Notes: a model not told the origin generated them from the letters alone. A stretch of DNA of 64,000 bases from Bradyrhizobium sp. cir1 (GCF_014198245.1 NZ_JACIHE010000014.1:1-64000), one strand, 5' to 3'; positions 8,743-18,217 are shown, numbered from the stretch's first letter. A program made the numbers and translations.

Positions 8743-9128
8743 GCGTCTATATATTGGTCGTCGACGACGAGCCTGATGTCGAGGCGTTGTTTCGCCAGCA
8801 GTTTCGGCGCGATTTGCGGGCCGGCCGCTTTCTCATGGAGTTCGCATCGTCCGCACCCGCGGCGCTGGCGCGTGCGGTCGAGATAGAGGATGCCAATTTG
8901 ATTCTGATCCTGTCCGACATCAACATGCCCGGAATGAGCGGGCTGGAGATGCTGCCTATCGTGCGCTCTGCCCGCCCCGACGTACCGGTCATCATGATCA
9001 CGGCCTATGGTGACGCCGAGACCAGGCGTAAAGCGCTGGCGAGCGGCGCAGCCGACCTGCTGACCAAGCCAATCGATTTTGCGGTGCTGCGCCAGGAGAT
9101 CGATACGAGGCTTGTGCAGGCCGCATGA
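8739..9128 (+). CDS. Single-domain response regulator
   Basis: This is a 129-residue receiver domain with no output domain. The acidic pocket is VVDDEPD, the phospho-acceptor is Asp60 in LSDINMPGMSG, the switch Thr is in MITAYGD, and the conserved lysine is in LLTKPID. The TTG start at 8739 overlaps the kinase stop (TTGA), with GGAGG about 8 bases before, which indicates translational coupling to the multi-GAF kinase, its likely phosphodonor. With no DNA-binding part it must act through protein contacts or pass phosphate onward. Confidence 0.93.
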   Translation: MSVYILVVDDEPDVEALFRQQFRRDLRAGRFLMEFASSAPAALARAVEIEDANLILILSDINMPGMSGLEMLPIVRSARPDVPVIMITAYGDAETRRKALASGAADLLTKPIDFAVLRQEIDTRLVQAA

Positions 9129-9250
9129 TCGGACCTTGTCGTGGTCGATGACAGACCGGAACGGCTCGCAAGGTGACATCATCGTAGCCACTAACCCAGG
9201 TGAAATCAGGCATACTGCGCCAATGTTCACCGAAACACCGGGAGTTGAAA

Positions 9251-10090
9251 ATGAAGACGCTCTTGGTTCCGCTTCAAAACATTTCGATGATGACATCCAC
9301 GCTCGATGTCGTCGTAGGCCTCGCCCGACGCTCCGGCGCCTATATCGAAGGCTTTCCACTCCGGCTCGGCATGCCTCAATACGTAGCGGCAGAATTGGCC
9401 ACCGGCATTCTCATGGATTCGCAGCTGGCGAAGAGCGAAGCCGAACTGAACGACATGCGCAACTTTTTCGAAGCATTCATGCTGAAGCACGATATTCCTC
9501 GAGCCACTGCGGCATCGAATAGACCATGCTTCGGCTGGCTTGAGACCGCGCCTGAGGGCGAAGACTTTGTCGGAAATCACGGGCGCGCTTTCGATCTGAT
9601 CGTGATGGCACGATCTGATAATGATGCTGCGGGCCCTCACCGCCGCGCGATTGAAACCGCGCTGTTCGAGAGCGGCAGGCCCGTTCTACTGGCGCCACTG
9701 AGGGCACCAAGAAGCATCGCGACGAACATCATGATCCACTGGAATGGCAGCACCGAGCAAGCTCGGGCAAACGCATTTGCCATGCCGTTGCTTCGTTCGG
9801 CCGAAAGGGTATCGGTGCTAACCGTTATTGGCGGCCAAGCGGTACCAGGACCATCTGCCGATCAGATCGCCCGACAATTGCGGTACAATGACATTGCAGT
9901 CAGCTTGCTCAGCGTTGAACTAGAGGGGCGCGAAACTGGTGAGGCGGTCCTCGATGCCGCCAGAGCTCACGGCTGCGATCTCTTGATCAAGGGAGCCTTC
10001 ACCCGCACTCGGCTGCGGCAAATGATATTCGGTGGGGCGACCAGCTATATCTTGGAACACGCGGACTTGCCTGTCCTGATGGCTCATTAG
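9251..10090 (+). CDS. Tandem universal stress protein (UspA family)
   Basis: This is a 279-residue protein built of two Usp domains. The N-terminal one starts MKTLLVPLQN and is degenerate. The C-terminal one ends with the ATP-binding-type loop GAFTRTRLRQMIFGG and SYILEHADLPVLMAH. Universal stress proteins bind ATP or act as stress-survival factors in the cytoplasm. The ATG at 9251 was chosen over 9200 because it is preceded by GGAG at 9241 and starts the Usp fold exactly. The gap of 122 bases after the response regulator suggests its own promoter, though co-regulation with the kinase pair is plausible. Confidence 0.9.
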   Translation: MKTLLVPLQNISMMTSTLDVVVGLARRSGAYIEGFPLRLGMPQYVAAELATGILMDSQLAKSEAELNDMRNFFEAFMLKHDIPRATAASNRPCFGWLETAPEGEDFVGNHGRAFDLIVMARSDNDAAGPHRRAIETALFESGRPVLLAPLRAPRSIATNIMIHWNGSTEQARANAFAMPLLRSAERVSVLTVIGGQAVPGPSADQIARQLRYNDIAVSLLSVELEGRETGEAVLDAARAHGCDLLIKGAFTRTRLRQMIFGGATSYILEHADLPVLMAH

Positions 10091-10175
10091 AGCGCGATGA
10101 GATTTGGATGAATCGTCATCGCGCTTTAGTTGATGTTCGAGCACGATCTTTTCGGAAAACCGCTGCGCAAGTTGC
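10091..10175. repeat. Composite dispersed repeat (AGCGCGATGA stem plus TTTTCGGAAAACCGCTGCGCA box)
   Basis: AGCGCGATGA at 10091-10100 pairs with TCATCGCGCT at 10116-10125. About 20 bases further comes a box, GATCTTTTCGGAAAACC then GCTGCGCA, which reappears in reverse complement at 33531-33560. It is an interspersed palindromic element. The remaining ~130 bases to the helicase gene show no gene. Confidence 0.75.
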
Positions 10176-10305
10176 GAATCCTGTCCCCGCAGCCAAATAT
10201 CTGTCTGATATGTGGAGATGAAATGGCCGTCCGCTGGGCGGTGTTTCACTCCATTGGGATCGTCACCTGGTCGCCAGAGGGAATATTGGTCTAGGCCTGA
10301 TCCCA

Positions 10306-13300
10306 TTAGTCATTCAACGATCGGGCCCTGGCGATTGCCTCCTCAAGGCGTTCGCGTGTAGGAGCTGCCAATCTCTCCACCTGAAGCAAGCGTGCATATA
10401 CCAACGGTGAATCTTCTTCTTCCAGGGCTTCCCAATTCAAGAGTACGAAATCTGTAAGTTCCGCGAGCGCTATTTCGGAAAGGGGGCGGCGGTGATCGGG
10501 GCCATGCGGCGGACGGAATGCGAGGCGGTGCGCGACCGTTCCGGGCATCCAAAGGAATGAGCCCGAAGTTTCTTCTGTTCTATCATAACCCTTCAGATGA
10601 CGCGCGATCTGCTCGCGAATGCGTGCTCCGGTCCTGAGCCATCCATGAGCGCGCGCGATACGCTGGGCAAGGATGTCTTCGCGGACCGGCGCTTCTGCCT
10701 CCATGACGACCTCGACCATGGACTGCAAGCTTGAACGATAGGAAAACTCAAAGAAGCGCTCGGGATCTACTTTGATGTCAGACAGATCGGCCACCCGGAA
10801 AGTCGCTTCCGAGCGTGCTTCGGCCTCGGTTAGCGAGGCAATTCGCTGTTCTCCGACTGGCACCGGAACATCGGACGTCACCGCTATAACGCTGGCCTCA
10901 TCCGCGAGACGATCCGCCGCATCGCTGACGCCCATATCGTTCGGGGACGTATCGGTGTCATACGGGATGTCGGCCTGGAGGGCACCGCCGATATTCGCAG
11001 CGCCTTCGACTTCGGCAGCACCAGCCCGGCTCGTTTCTAGCGCTGTATTCAACGTCTCATCAATGCGTTCAATCGTCTCTGCGGCGTTAAACCACCAGTC
11101 CGTCGACCATATCCGCAGGATGTTCCAGCCGAGGCCGCGCAGCACCTGCTCGCGAATCTTGTCGCGGTCGCGCGCTGTAGCCGAGCTGTGATAAGTGGCG
11201 CCATCGCATTCGATACCGGCGAGATACAGTCCTGCGTGATCGGGATGGCGGATGCCGAGGTCGATTCGGAAGCCGGAGACGCCAACCTGCGGCACGATCT
11301 GCCAGCCACGTGCCTCAAGCGCCGCGGCGACAGCTTGTTCGAAGGGCGATTCCATATCGCCAAGCGAACCGGAATCCTGCGCCGGAAGCGCGATTGCGCC
11401 ACGCGCGGCATAGTCCAGAAACGCCTTGAGATGACGAACGCCGAGCGCCTTGCTGCGATCTAGATCAATGTCGTCGGCGCGGAGACCGGAGAAGACTTTC
11501 AGCTCAGTTCGTGCGCGCGTCACCGCGACATTCAATCGCCGCTCGCCGCCTTCGTTGTTGATGGCGCCGAAGTTCATCGGCAGTTTCCCGGCAGCGTCGC
11601 GGCAGAAAGTGATCGAAAAATAGATCACGTCGCGCTCGTCGCCCTGGATGTTTTCGAGATTTTTGACAATCACCGGTTCGATACGGTCGTCGGAAAAGAA
11701 CCATTCGAGGTCGGGATTGGCGCGCAGTGCGTCGTCGAGCAGATCGAGGATTAGCGCCTGTTGCTGGGCGTTGAAGGTGATCACACCGATGGTCGGTCGC
11801 CTTCCTTCCGGCAAAACGAGCCACGATTGCAGCTTCCTGCGGATGTCGGCGGCGATCGCGCGTGCTTCTTCACGATTGGTCCGGCTCTTGCCACGGTCAT
11901 AGACGCCGGTCGGCACAAGATTGAGCGAAACGGCGCGGTCATCCGTCACCGGGCTCGGGAAAGTGATGAGGTGATTGTCGTAATAATGCCAGTTAGAGAA
12001 TGCGATCAGCGATTCGTGACGGCTTCGGTAATGCCAGCGCAGATGACGAACCGGCAGCCCGGAGGCTCTTGCTTCGTCGAGAATGCTTTCGAGGTCGCGG
12101 TCGTGCTCCGGTATGCCGTCGTCGCCATCGTCCGCGCGGCCGAAGAAGTTGGTCGGTGGCAGCTGCTTGGGGTCACCGACGATGATGGTCTGCTTACCGC
12201 GCGCGATCGCGCCAACGGCATCCCAGGTGGCGATCTGGGACGCTTCGTCGAAGATCACGACATCGAACAGCGCCTGATCGGGCGGCAGATATTGCGCGAT
12301 CGAGAGCGGCGACATCATCACGCAAGGCGCCAGCTTGCTGAATGTCCCCGGCATGGCCGCGACCATCTCTCGGATCGAGCGGCTTGGCCGCTGTAGACCC
12401 ATCTGATGACGTAGCTGTCCGAGCTCCGACTGCCGGGAGACGGCTTCGGAAGACGGCAGGCCGTGCGCCAGCGCGCTGACGATTCGGGCGCTGGCATGGC
12501 TGCGTACGAGATCATCAATGGCCCTGAAGTCGATGATGGCGTTTTCGTGCTCGAAGCGCCGAAAATTGCGCAGCTCGGGGCTCTCGTCGATCGCCAACGG
12601 CAGCCACCAGCGCGCATAGCCTAGCCGGAATGCCGCAACGCTCCGATCCGGGGGCACTGCGTTGTTCTGGATATCTTCAACCAGGGGACCAAGCCCGCGG
12701 GCGATCGCGCGTTTTCGAACCGCGCACCAGGACGACCAGTCGCGAAAGAGCGAGCGCGCTTGCTCGAGATCGTCCATCTGCCCGGCAACGCTGCCAAGGA
12801 AGTCGTCGCTTTCGCCGTTGAGTGGCAAACCGGCAATGGCTTCGAATGCGTGGATCGCCTCCTGGAGGTCCTGATAACGTGCCAGATATTCTTTGGCGGC
12901 TGACAGCTGCGGTTGGTTGATTTGTCCCTTGAGACCGCCCGCAATACTGGCCGCGACCCTTTGGACGTCGCCGGCAAACTCGCCTAGCTGCACCAGCGAA
13001 GTGCGAAGCCGCTCTGCTTTCTGCATGTGGCTGGCCAGCGCCTTGCAGTCCGTATCGAGGCCTGCGAAGCGGAGCGAGGTCTGCGCGACCGCATTGTTGT
13101 CAATCGAGCGATGCGTCGCCTGCAATTGGCGAAGCAGCGTTAGGTCGGTGTTCGGGTTGGCTGTCTTGGTTCCGGCATACGATCCGAGCAGGCGCCGGAC
13201 GCGCCGCGCCGATAGCCAGGACTTAGGCCAGATGGCAGCATTGGCTTCGTGCCAGTCGCGCTCGATATCGGCCAGTGGCATGCGAGCCACGACATCAGGA

Positions 13301-16245
13301 GCGTAACGTGCGGACAGGCCGGTTTCGTTCTGGCGATAGGTCGCGATTGCGGCATCGAGTTCGGCCAGCGCGCGCGTCAGCGTTGCAAAGTCGCGATGCA
13401 GGATGACCGTTAGATCCTCGCCTGCTGAGGCGACAAGGTCGCGGGCGAGATCGGCGAAATATCTCAATCCGTCGACGCGGCAGTCGTGCAGGTCTTGAAG
13501 ACCAAGACGGGGGCTTACCGCCATCAAGGCTGCCTTTGTCGCTGTCGCCGCATGCCTTAGCTCTCGCGCCGCGGCGATCAGCCTTTCCTGCCAGCCATTA
13601 CTCCATTCGTCGACATGAACGAGGCGCAGGATGGGGCGGACCGTAACGGCGGCATATGTTCGTCCAAGACGATCGGCGAGGTCTTCCAACTCGGCATAGC
13701 TGGCGGCATCGTGGGTGTCCTTGCTGGGCCACTGAAAACCCGGCGCATGATCGTCGTGACCCGATGCGGCGATCCCGATCGCTATGTAAGGCGTCAATTC
13801 GTTGGACGATTTGTGGTGCAAGGCGGCGACATATGAATTCAATTCGTCGCGCCGGACTTGCAAGCGGTCGTTGAGCGTGACCCATTGCGATCCGGTCTGC
13901 GGGCCGCGCTTCTCCCATGAATTCTTCAACTGATTGAAGAATTGTTTGCGATCTGCCTTGTTCGAATGCAATTCGAGGCAATGATCGCCGAGGCCGTGCT
14001 CGCGCAGACGGCGGTGGACGACATCGAGAGCGGCGGTTTTTTCAGCGACGAACAGCACCGTCTTGCGGCCGGCAAGGCACATTGCGATCATGTTGGCGAT
14101 CGTCTGGCTCTTGCCGGTGCCGGGCGGTCCAACGATCACAAAATCTCGCCCCTGCGCGGCGGCGAGACTAGCTGCGACCTGCGAAGAATCCGCTGGCAAC
14201 GGCATGACGAGGTCGGCGCAAGAATAATTGCGATCGATATCGCTCTCGTTGGGGAAGGGTTGATCGGCTCCATCGAATGCGCGCTCGGGATTGTCGATCA
14301 GATGCTTGACCACGCGATTCTGCCGCAGCCCTGCGACGCGATCGGTGAGATCCTTCCACATCAGGTATTTGGCGAAAGAAAAGGTCGATAGGGCTATATC
14401 GTCAGCAACCTCAAAGCCGGGCACGTCACGCACCGCCCGGCGCATATGCGTCAGCACCTGTGCGACATCGATGCCATTGTCGTCTGCCGGCAGACCGTCG
14501 CGAAAGTCAGGCAGGTTGAGGTCGAAGTCCTTCTTCAGGAATTGCAATAGGGTCGCGTTGAGACGCGGTTCGTCCTCGTGAAACTTGAGGCGAAAGCGAT
14601 CGGATGCGCCCGATCGCTCAAGCTTGACGGGCAGTAGAAGAATTGGTGCACGATAAACCCGTTGGTCGGTCGGTGTCTTTTTCCATTTGAGAATGCCAAC
14701 GGCGAGAAAGAGCGTATTGGTGCCGCCTTCGGTTAGATCGCTTTTGGCAGAGCGAAAGAGTTCAGTCAGGCGTGCGGACAGGTCCTTGGCATCGAGCATC
14801 GACGAGAGTTCGTCGCGCTGCAGCGCCTCCGCAGCAAAGATCTGGTGTAGATCCTGGCCGCGACGCTCGCGGTGTAGCGAGGCATCGCGCTCACCCAGCG
14901 GATTCTGTTGCGGAAGGGAAATCAGTTTGATAGCGGCGCCATCCGCCAAACGATCTTCGAGATAGGCGACGTCGGGGCAGACAAACGGAACCGATCGCTT
15001 GCCTTCTGTGAAGTTGAGCAGGCGGTTGCGCAGCGACAGATCAAGCAGGCGCGATTGCCAGCGTTCGATGCGGCCCGCTGCGGTGGTCGGCTTCACGTCC
15101 ACGATGTCGGCCGGCGCGAGAATGTCGGGCTCCGCCGGCAGCGGGATGTCCTCGAATGTGCCGGCGTCTTCGGTAGCGGTCGCCACGCGGGCTTCATGAG
15201 ACGCTAGCGGCATGATGCCCGACGACCGCGATCGGGCGATATCGATTGCGGCAGAGAAGGGCTGTGCAGCGTTATCGCCTAATTTGGCCTCGCCGTTCTT
15301 CTTGGCCTGTTCGAACACCATGGGCGGTTTATGCGTGACCCCGGTGGTCTCGAACACCACAAGCTCGCGCGCCGCAATACCCTTGCGTAGCTCGGTGACA
15401 TCGTCCTCGACCGTCTTGGGGAGCGTACGCTTAACCAGCCAAACGCCGACCAGGGCATGCCCATCCAGTAACACGGTCACCGCGTTCAGTCCGACCGCCT
15501 CCAGTGCCGCAGCGAAGAGCAATGTAGTATCGAGGCAGGTCGCGATGGTATCTTGAACGATCTTGCTCGGCCCGCGGACTTTTTGCCCGCGTGATTCGAA
15601 ACTCGCAGGTGGCTCCGCATAATGGAGGCCAAGTCCAGCGACCGCCGAGTAGATGGCTGCTGCCAACATATAAGCGCGTTTTGGATCGTTGCTCTGATAG
15701 CCGTCGAGCGCCGACGAATGTCCGTGTGCGGCAAGCCGTTCCGCCGCAGATTTCAGAATGCGGAAGACAGCTGGATCGTTCGGCATGACGAAGGCTGGAA
15801 GTAGCTGCGCCATGTCTGACACGCCGCCCCATTCGTCTCGGGCCAGAAGGCGGACCGGAACGACAGTCTCGGTGAGCAATTCTTCGCCTCGGATTAGGCG
15901 GAGTTGGATATCACCGCTCTCGGCTTCGTCGAGGTTCGCGAGATAAGCAGGATCCAGATCGATGCGGCGGTCGGTCAGGGCGATCTCGTCGCCCGCGAGC
16001 AACCGGTCGATCGTCCAAGTCTTAGGCCTGAGGAATGGAGGGTTGGCGCTGAACTCAAGCCTGAGGCGCTCGAGTGCATCTTTGGTCGGATTCCGAATGG
16101 CGATACTTCTGACAACGGGGAAGGAGTTTTGGTGCGATGCAAACGTAAATTTAGCCGCAAGATCGGCGATCACGGCGATCTTGGGTTCTTCCGGTGTCTC
16201 AATCGAAATTTCGTTTGCCGAACCATCCAAGTGTGAGCCGCTCAT
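10306..16245 (-). CDS. DUF4011/SF1 helicase/Vsr-like nuclease/DUF3320 protein, probable anti-phage defence
   Basis: This is a 1979-residue multidomain protein. In order: an N-terminal part with a transglutaminase-like Cys (TCLDTTLLFAAALEAVGL, about residue 236) and His (DGHALVGVWL, about 262); DUF4011 at about 390 onward (WQSRLLDLSLRNRLLNF); SF1 Walker A GPPGTGKSQT at about 706; a ~600-residue insertion; motif II FDEASQIA at about 1332; GDPKQLPPT at about 1357; motif VI LNVAVTRAR at about 1575; a Vsr/MTES_1575-type PD-(D/E)XK nuclease (FRIDLGIRHP then GIECDGATYH, about 1660-1680); and a DUF3320-like C-terminus at about 1820-1920. DUF4011-helicase-Vsr proteins are known as a bacterial antiviral system (named hhe in a 2020 survey, from memory). 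The ATG at 16245 follows GCGGGG; the GTG at 16344 has no ribosome site. It stands alone next to tRNA-Val. Confidence 0.92.
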   Translation of the reverse strand: MSGSHLDGSANEISIETPEEPKIAVIADLAAKFTFASHQNSFPVVRSIAIRNPTKDALERLRLEFSANPPFLRPKTWTIDRLLAGDEIALTDRRIDLDPAYLANLDEAESGDIQLRLIRGEELLTETVVPVRLLARDEWGGVSDMAQLLPAFVMPNDPAVFRILKSAAERLAAHGHSSALDGYQSNDPKRAYMLAAAIYSAVAGLGLHYAEPPASFESRGQKVRGPSKIVQDTIATCLDTTLLFAAALEAVGLNAVTVLLDGHALVGVWLVKRTLPKTVEDDVTELRKGIAARELVVFETTGVTHKPPMVFEQAKKNGEAKLGDNAAQPFSAAIDIARSRSSGIMPLASHEARVATATEDAGTFEDIPLPAEPDILAPADIVDVKPTTAAGRIERWQSRLLDLSLRNRLLNFTEGKRSVPFVCPDVAYLEDRLADGAAIKLISLPQQNPLGERDASLHRERRGQDLHQIFAAEALQRDELSSMLDAKDLSARLTELFRSAKSDLTEGGTNTLFLAVGILKWKKTPTDQRVYRAPILLLPVKLERSGASDRFRLKFHEDEPRLNATLLQFLKKDFDLNLPDFRDGLPADDNGIDVAQVLTHMRRAVRDVPGFEVADDIALSTFSFAKYLMWKDLTDRVAGLRQNRVVKHLIDNPERAFDGADQPFPNESDIDRNYSCADLVMPLPADSSQVAASLAAAQGRDFVIVGPPGTGKSQTIANMIAMCLAGRKTVLFVAEKTAALDVVHRRLREHGLGDHCLELHSNKADRKQFFNQLKNSWEKRGPQTGSQWVTLNDRLQVRRDELNSYVAALHHKSSNELTPYIAIGIAASGHDDHAPGFQWPSKDTHDAASYAELEDLADRLGRTYAAVTVRPILRLVHVDEWSNGWQERLIAAARELRHAATATKAALMAVSPRLGLQDLHDCRVDGLRYFADLARDLVASAGEDLTVILHRDFATLTRALAELDAAIATYRQNETGLSARYAPDVVARMPLADIERDWHEANAAIWPKSWLSARRVRRLLGSYAGTKTANPNTDLTLLRQLQATHRSIDNNAVAQTSLRFAGLDTDCKALASHMQKAERLRTSLVQLGEFAGDVQRVAASIAGGLKGQINQPQLSAAKEYLARYQDLQEAIHAFEAIAGLPLNGESDDFLGSVAGQMDDLEQARSLFRDWSSWCAVRKRAIARGLGPLVEDIQNNAVPPDRSVAAFRLGYARWWLPLAIDESPELRNFRRFEHENAIIDFRAIDDLVRSHASARIVSALAHGLPSSEAVSRQSELGQLRHQMGLQRPSRSIREMVAAMPGTFSKLAPCVMMSPLSIAQYLPPDQALFDVVIFDEASQIATWDAVGAIARGKQTIIVGDPKQLPPTNFFGRADDGDDGIPEHDRDLESILDEARASGLPVRHLRWHYRSRHESLIAFSNWHYYDNHLITFPSPVTDDRAVSLNLVPTGVYDRGKSRTNREEARAIAADIRRKLQSWLVLPEGRRPTIGVITFNAQQQALILDLLDDALRANPDLEWFFSDDRIEPVIVKNLENIQGDERDVIYFSITFCRDAAGKLPMNFGAINNEGGERRLNVAVTRARTELKVFSGLRADDIDLDRSKALGVRHLKAFLDYAARGAIALPAQDSGSLGDMESPFEQAVAAALEARGWQIVPQVGVSGFRIDLGIRHPDHAGLYLAGIECDGATYHSSATARDRDKIREQVLRGLGWNILRIWSTDWWFNAAETIERIDETLNTALETSRAGAAEVEGAANIGGALQADIPYDTDTSPNDMGVSDAADRLADEASVIAVTSDVPVPVGEQRIASLTEAEARSEATFRVADLSDIKVDPERFFEFSYRSSLQSMVEVVMEAEAPVREDILAQRIARAHGWLRTGARIREQIARHLKGYDRTEETSGSFLWMPGTVAHRLAFRPPHGPDHRRPLSEIALAELTDFVLLNWEALEEEDSPLVYARLLQVERLAAPTRERLEEAIARARSLND

Positions 16246-16641
16246 TGCCCCGCCCAGCCAAGCCTTCAATGAAAACCATTCTGATATTATAGGCTTGATG
16301 GCAAGCCGAGATTCAACTTTTACGAGCTGAAGCACGCTGCGCACGAAATTGTCGTAACCCGAACAGTGCTAGTGCCACCACGGTCTATCTTCTATTGGGC
16401 TCCGATATCGCGGCGAATCGTAGGAAGAGGCTGGCGCGTGTGCCATGCCTCTTCCGGATCATGCCATCATGCCCCTGTTTTGCCCGACGGAGCAAGAAAA
16501 ATTCGGAAAATTCGCAACCCATTGATCCGACTGATGCCGGCTACTGTGCATGGGGTTGTTTTCGACATCTTTGATTTGGACGCGCCAAACGCCTCCAAGC
16601 GTCGATGATCGCTCGCTACCGGTCAGGTTCTGGAAAATGGA
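16246..16641. other. Intergenic region between the helicase gene and tRNA-Val
   Basis: It holds the helicase upstream region and a copy of a dispersed repeat at 16479-16575 (listed separately). I see no gene. The frames present, such as minus 16459-16653, are explained by the repeat. Confidence 0.5.
16479..16575 (-). repeat. Dispersed repeat, copy 1 (AACAACCCCATGCACAGTAG type)
   Basis: On the minus strand this reads GAAAACAACCCCATGCACAG then TAGCCGG, about 55 variable bases, then CTCCGTCGGGCAAAACAG. The copy at 41404-41500 has the same two conserved ends in the same order with a different middle. Translation of the first box gives NNPMHS, which explains spurious small ORFs. Confidence 0.75.
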
Positions 16642-16716
16642 TGGTGGGCGCACAAGGGATCGAACCTTGGACCTCTCCCGTGTGAAGGGAACGCTCTCCC
16701 GCTGAGCTATGCGCCC
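16642..16716 (-). tRNA. tRNA-Val(CAC)
   Basis: This is a 75-base tRNA including an encoded CCA (16642-16644). The acceptor stem pairs GGGCGCA with TGCGCCC, the T-arm carries GGTTCGATCC, and the anticodon stem TTCCC/GGGAG holds the loop TTCACAC with anticodon CAC. Its 3' end faces the helicase gene, the side where integrative elements usually insert. I did not find a second copy of the 3' end at the far edge of the helicase region. Confidence 0.95.
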
Positions 16717-16874
16717 GGGACCATCATGCAGGCGGCCGGACTTTCGGCCGGCCGACGCATTGGAGCCCGCGATTTAGAAGTGCGGGCTTGAGGTGTCAAG
16801 TTTCCAGGCGCCCTGGGGCCGGAAAACCTTGCTCGATCACGCAATTCGCCGAGGAAACCGCCTTTTCGGCCCGC

Positions 16875-18167
16875 TTACGCGCCCTGCTGGCGGGCGCGGG
16901 AGGCGTGGGCCTGGAGCGCGCGGATGCGCTCGGCCAGCGTTCCGCCGCCCTCGGGCAGGCTCGGCGTGCCATTGGTCGCGGCGTCGTTGGCCGGGCGGGG
17001 CGCCGGCTTCGGCGGCTGGCCGGCCTCGGCCGCCAGCAGCGCCTCGATCGGCGAGTTCGGGCCTTCGAGCTGCATCGCGAGCTTTGCCACCTCGGCGGCG
17101 ATGTCGTTGATGCGCTCGCGCAGCAGCGCGTTCTCCATCCGCTCGGTGGCCCAGGAGCTTTCCGCCTGCTGCTGGATCGCGTTGACGTCGCGCTGGAGTT
17201 TTGCGCGCTCGTCGCGCGCGGAGCGGAGCTGCTCCTCCAGCGCGGTCTTTTCCGCGCGCAGCGCCTCGAATGCCGCCGACGACTTGCCGCCGCTCAAGGC
17301 CGCGATCTCGACGCGCAGTTCCTTGACGGTGCGCTCGGAGGTCTCACTGGCCTGGCGGAGCTGGTTGTTCTCGTAGTCGCGCTCGGCGAGCAGCTTGCCC
17401 TGCGTGGCGAGACGGCCCTCGAGGTCGGCGACGCGGCCCGACAGCATCTCGGCCTCTTTCACCTGCACGATCAGCTGGCGATCAAGGTCGGTGACGCGCT
17501 GGCTCAGATTTTCGACGCGGCCGCGCGCGTCGCCGAGCTCGCGCGAGGCGGTCTCGGATTCGGTGCGCTCCTGCGCGAGACGCGCTTGCGTAGCGGCAAA
17601 TTCCTTCTCGGCATCGCCGACGCGGTTCTTCAGTTCCTCGATCTGCGCGCGCACCACGACCAGCTCGACCTGGCGGCTCTCCGCCATCAGCGAGCGGTCG
17701 GACAGTTCGGAGTTGATCTTGGCGAGCTCGTTCTGCTTGTCGGTCAGCGCATTCTCGGCGGCGCGCAAGGATTCGGTCTTGGCGTTGAACTCCTCCTCGG
17801 TGGCGCGGAGCTGCTCCTTCACCGCCTTCTCGCGCGCCTCCAGCGCGAAAATCGTGGCGTTCTTCTCGCCGAGCTCGATTTTCATGCGGTTGATGGCGTC
17901 GCTCTTCTTGCCGAGCTCGGCGAGCTGGCTGGTGGTCTTGTTCTTGAGCTGCTCGACGCTCATCTCGAGCCGGCGCGCCGACATGGCGAATTCGGCGCGG
18001 AGCTGGTCCTTGTCAGCCTGGATCTCCGCCATCGACAGCGGGGTGGCGGCCTCGAGCCGGCGCGTGGTCAGGCGCACCGCGCGGTTATGCACCAGCGGCA
18101 CGATGGCAAGCCCGCACAGCATCGCAAGCAGGAAACCGATCGCCAGGTACATGATCGGTTCGACCAT
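16875..18167 (-). CDS. Membrane-anchored long coiled-coil protein
   Basis: This is a 430-residue protein. One hydrophobic anchor at about residues 5-25 (MYLAIGFLLAMLCGLAIVPLV) is followed by a ~300-residue coiled coil rich in E, K, Q, R and A heptads (about 50-370). The C-terminal tail is Pro/Ala-rich and ends LAERIRALQAHASRARQQGA. The shape suggests a cytoplasm-facing structural or scaffold protein of the inner membrane, like division or polarity coiled-coil proteins; that role is inference. GGGAG lies about 10 bases before the ATG. It is followed by EipA on the same strand, 708 bases upstream in transcription order, with a terminator between. Confidence 0.75.
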   Translation of the reverse strand: MVEPIMYLAIGFLLAMLCGLAIVPLVHNRAVRLTTRRLEAATPLSMAEIQADKDQLRAEFAMSARRLEMSVEQLKNKTTSQLAELGKKSDAINRMKIELGEKNATIFALEAREKAVKEQLRATEEEFNAKTESLRAAENALTDKQNELAKINSELSDRSLMAESRQVELVVVRAQIEELKNRVGDAEKEFAATQARLAQERTESETASRELGDARGRVENLSQRVTDLDRQLIVQVKEAEMLSGRVADLEGRLATQGKLLAERDYENNQLRQASETSERTVKELRVEIAALSGGKSSAAFEALRAEKTALEEQLRSARDERAKLQRDVNAIQQQAESSWATERMENALLRERINDIAAEVAKLAMQLEGPNSPIEALLAAEAGQPPKPAPRPANDAATNGTPSLPEGGGTLAERIRALQAHASRARQQGA

Positions 18168-18217
18168 GGGCCAGAACTCCCAAGCTTAAGGAAAAATTCA
18201 CCAACGACAATGCATGC

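Noticed and set aside
9161..9190. EcfG-type promoter before the universal stress protein gene
   Set aside because: A GGAAC is present, but no CGTT-like -10 follows at 16-17 bases.
16459..16653. 64-codon minus-strand frame next to tRNA-Val
   Set aside because: It overlaps the tRNA 3' end and is generated by the dispersed repeat (NNPMHS phrase).
10091..16716. Integrase or tRNA-end direct repeat marking an integrative element
   Set aside because: I looked for an integrase gene and for a second copy of the tRNA-Val 3' sequence near 10.1-10.3 kb and found neither.
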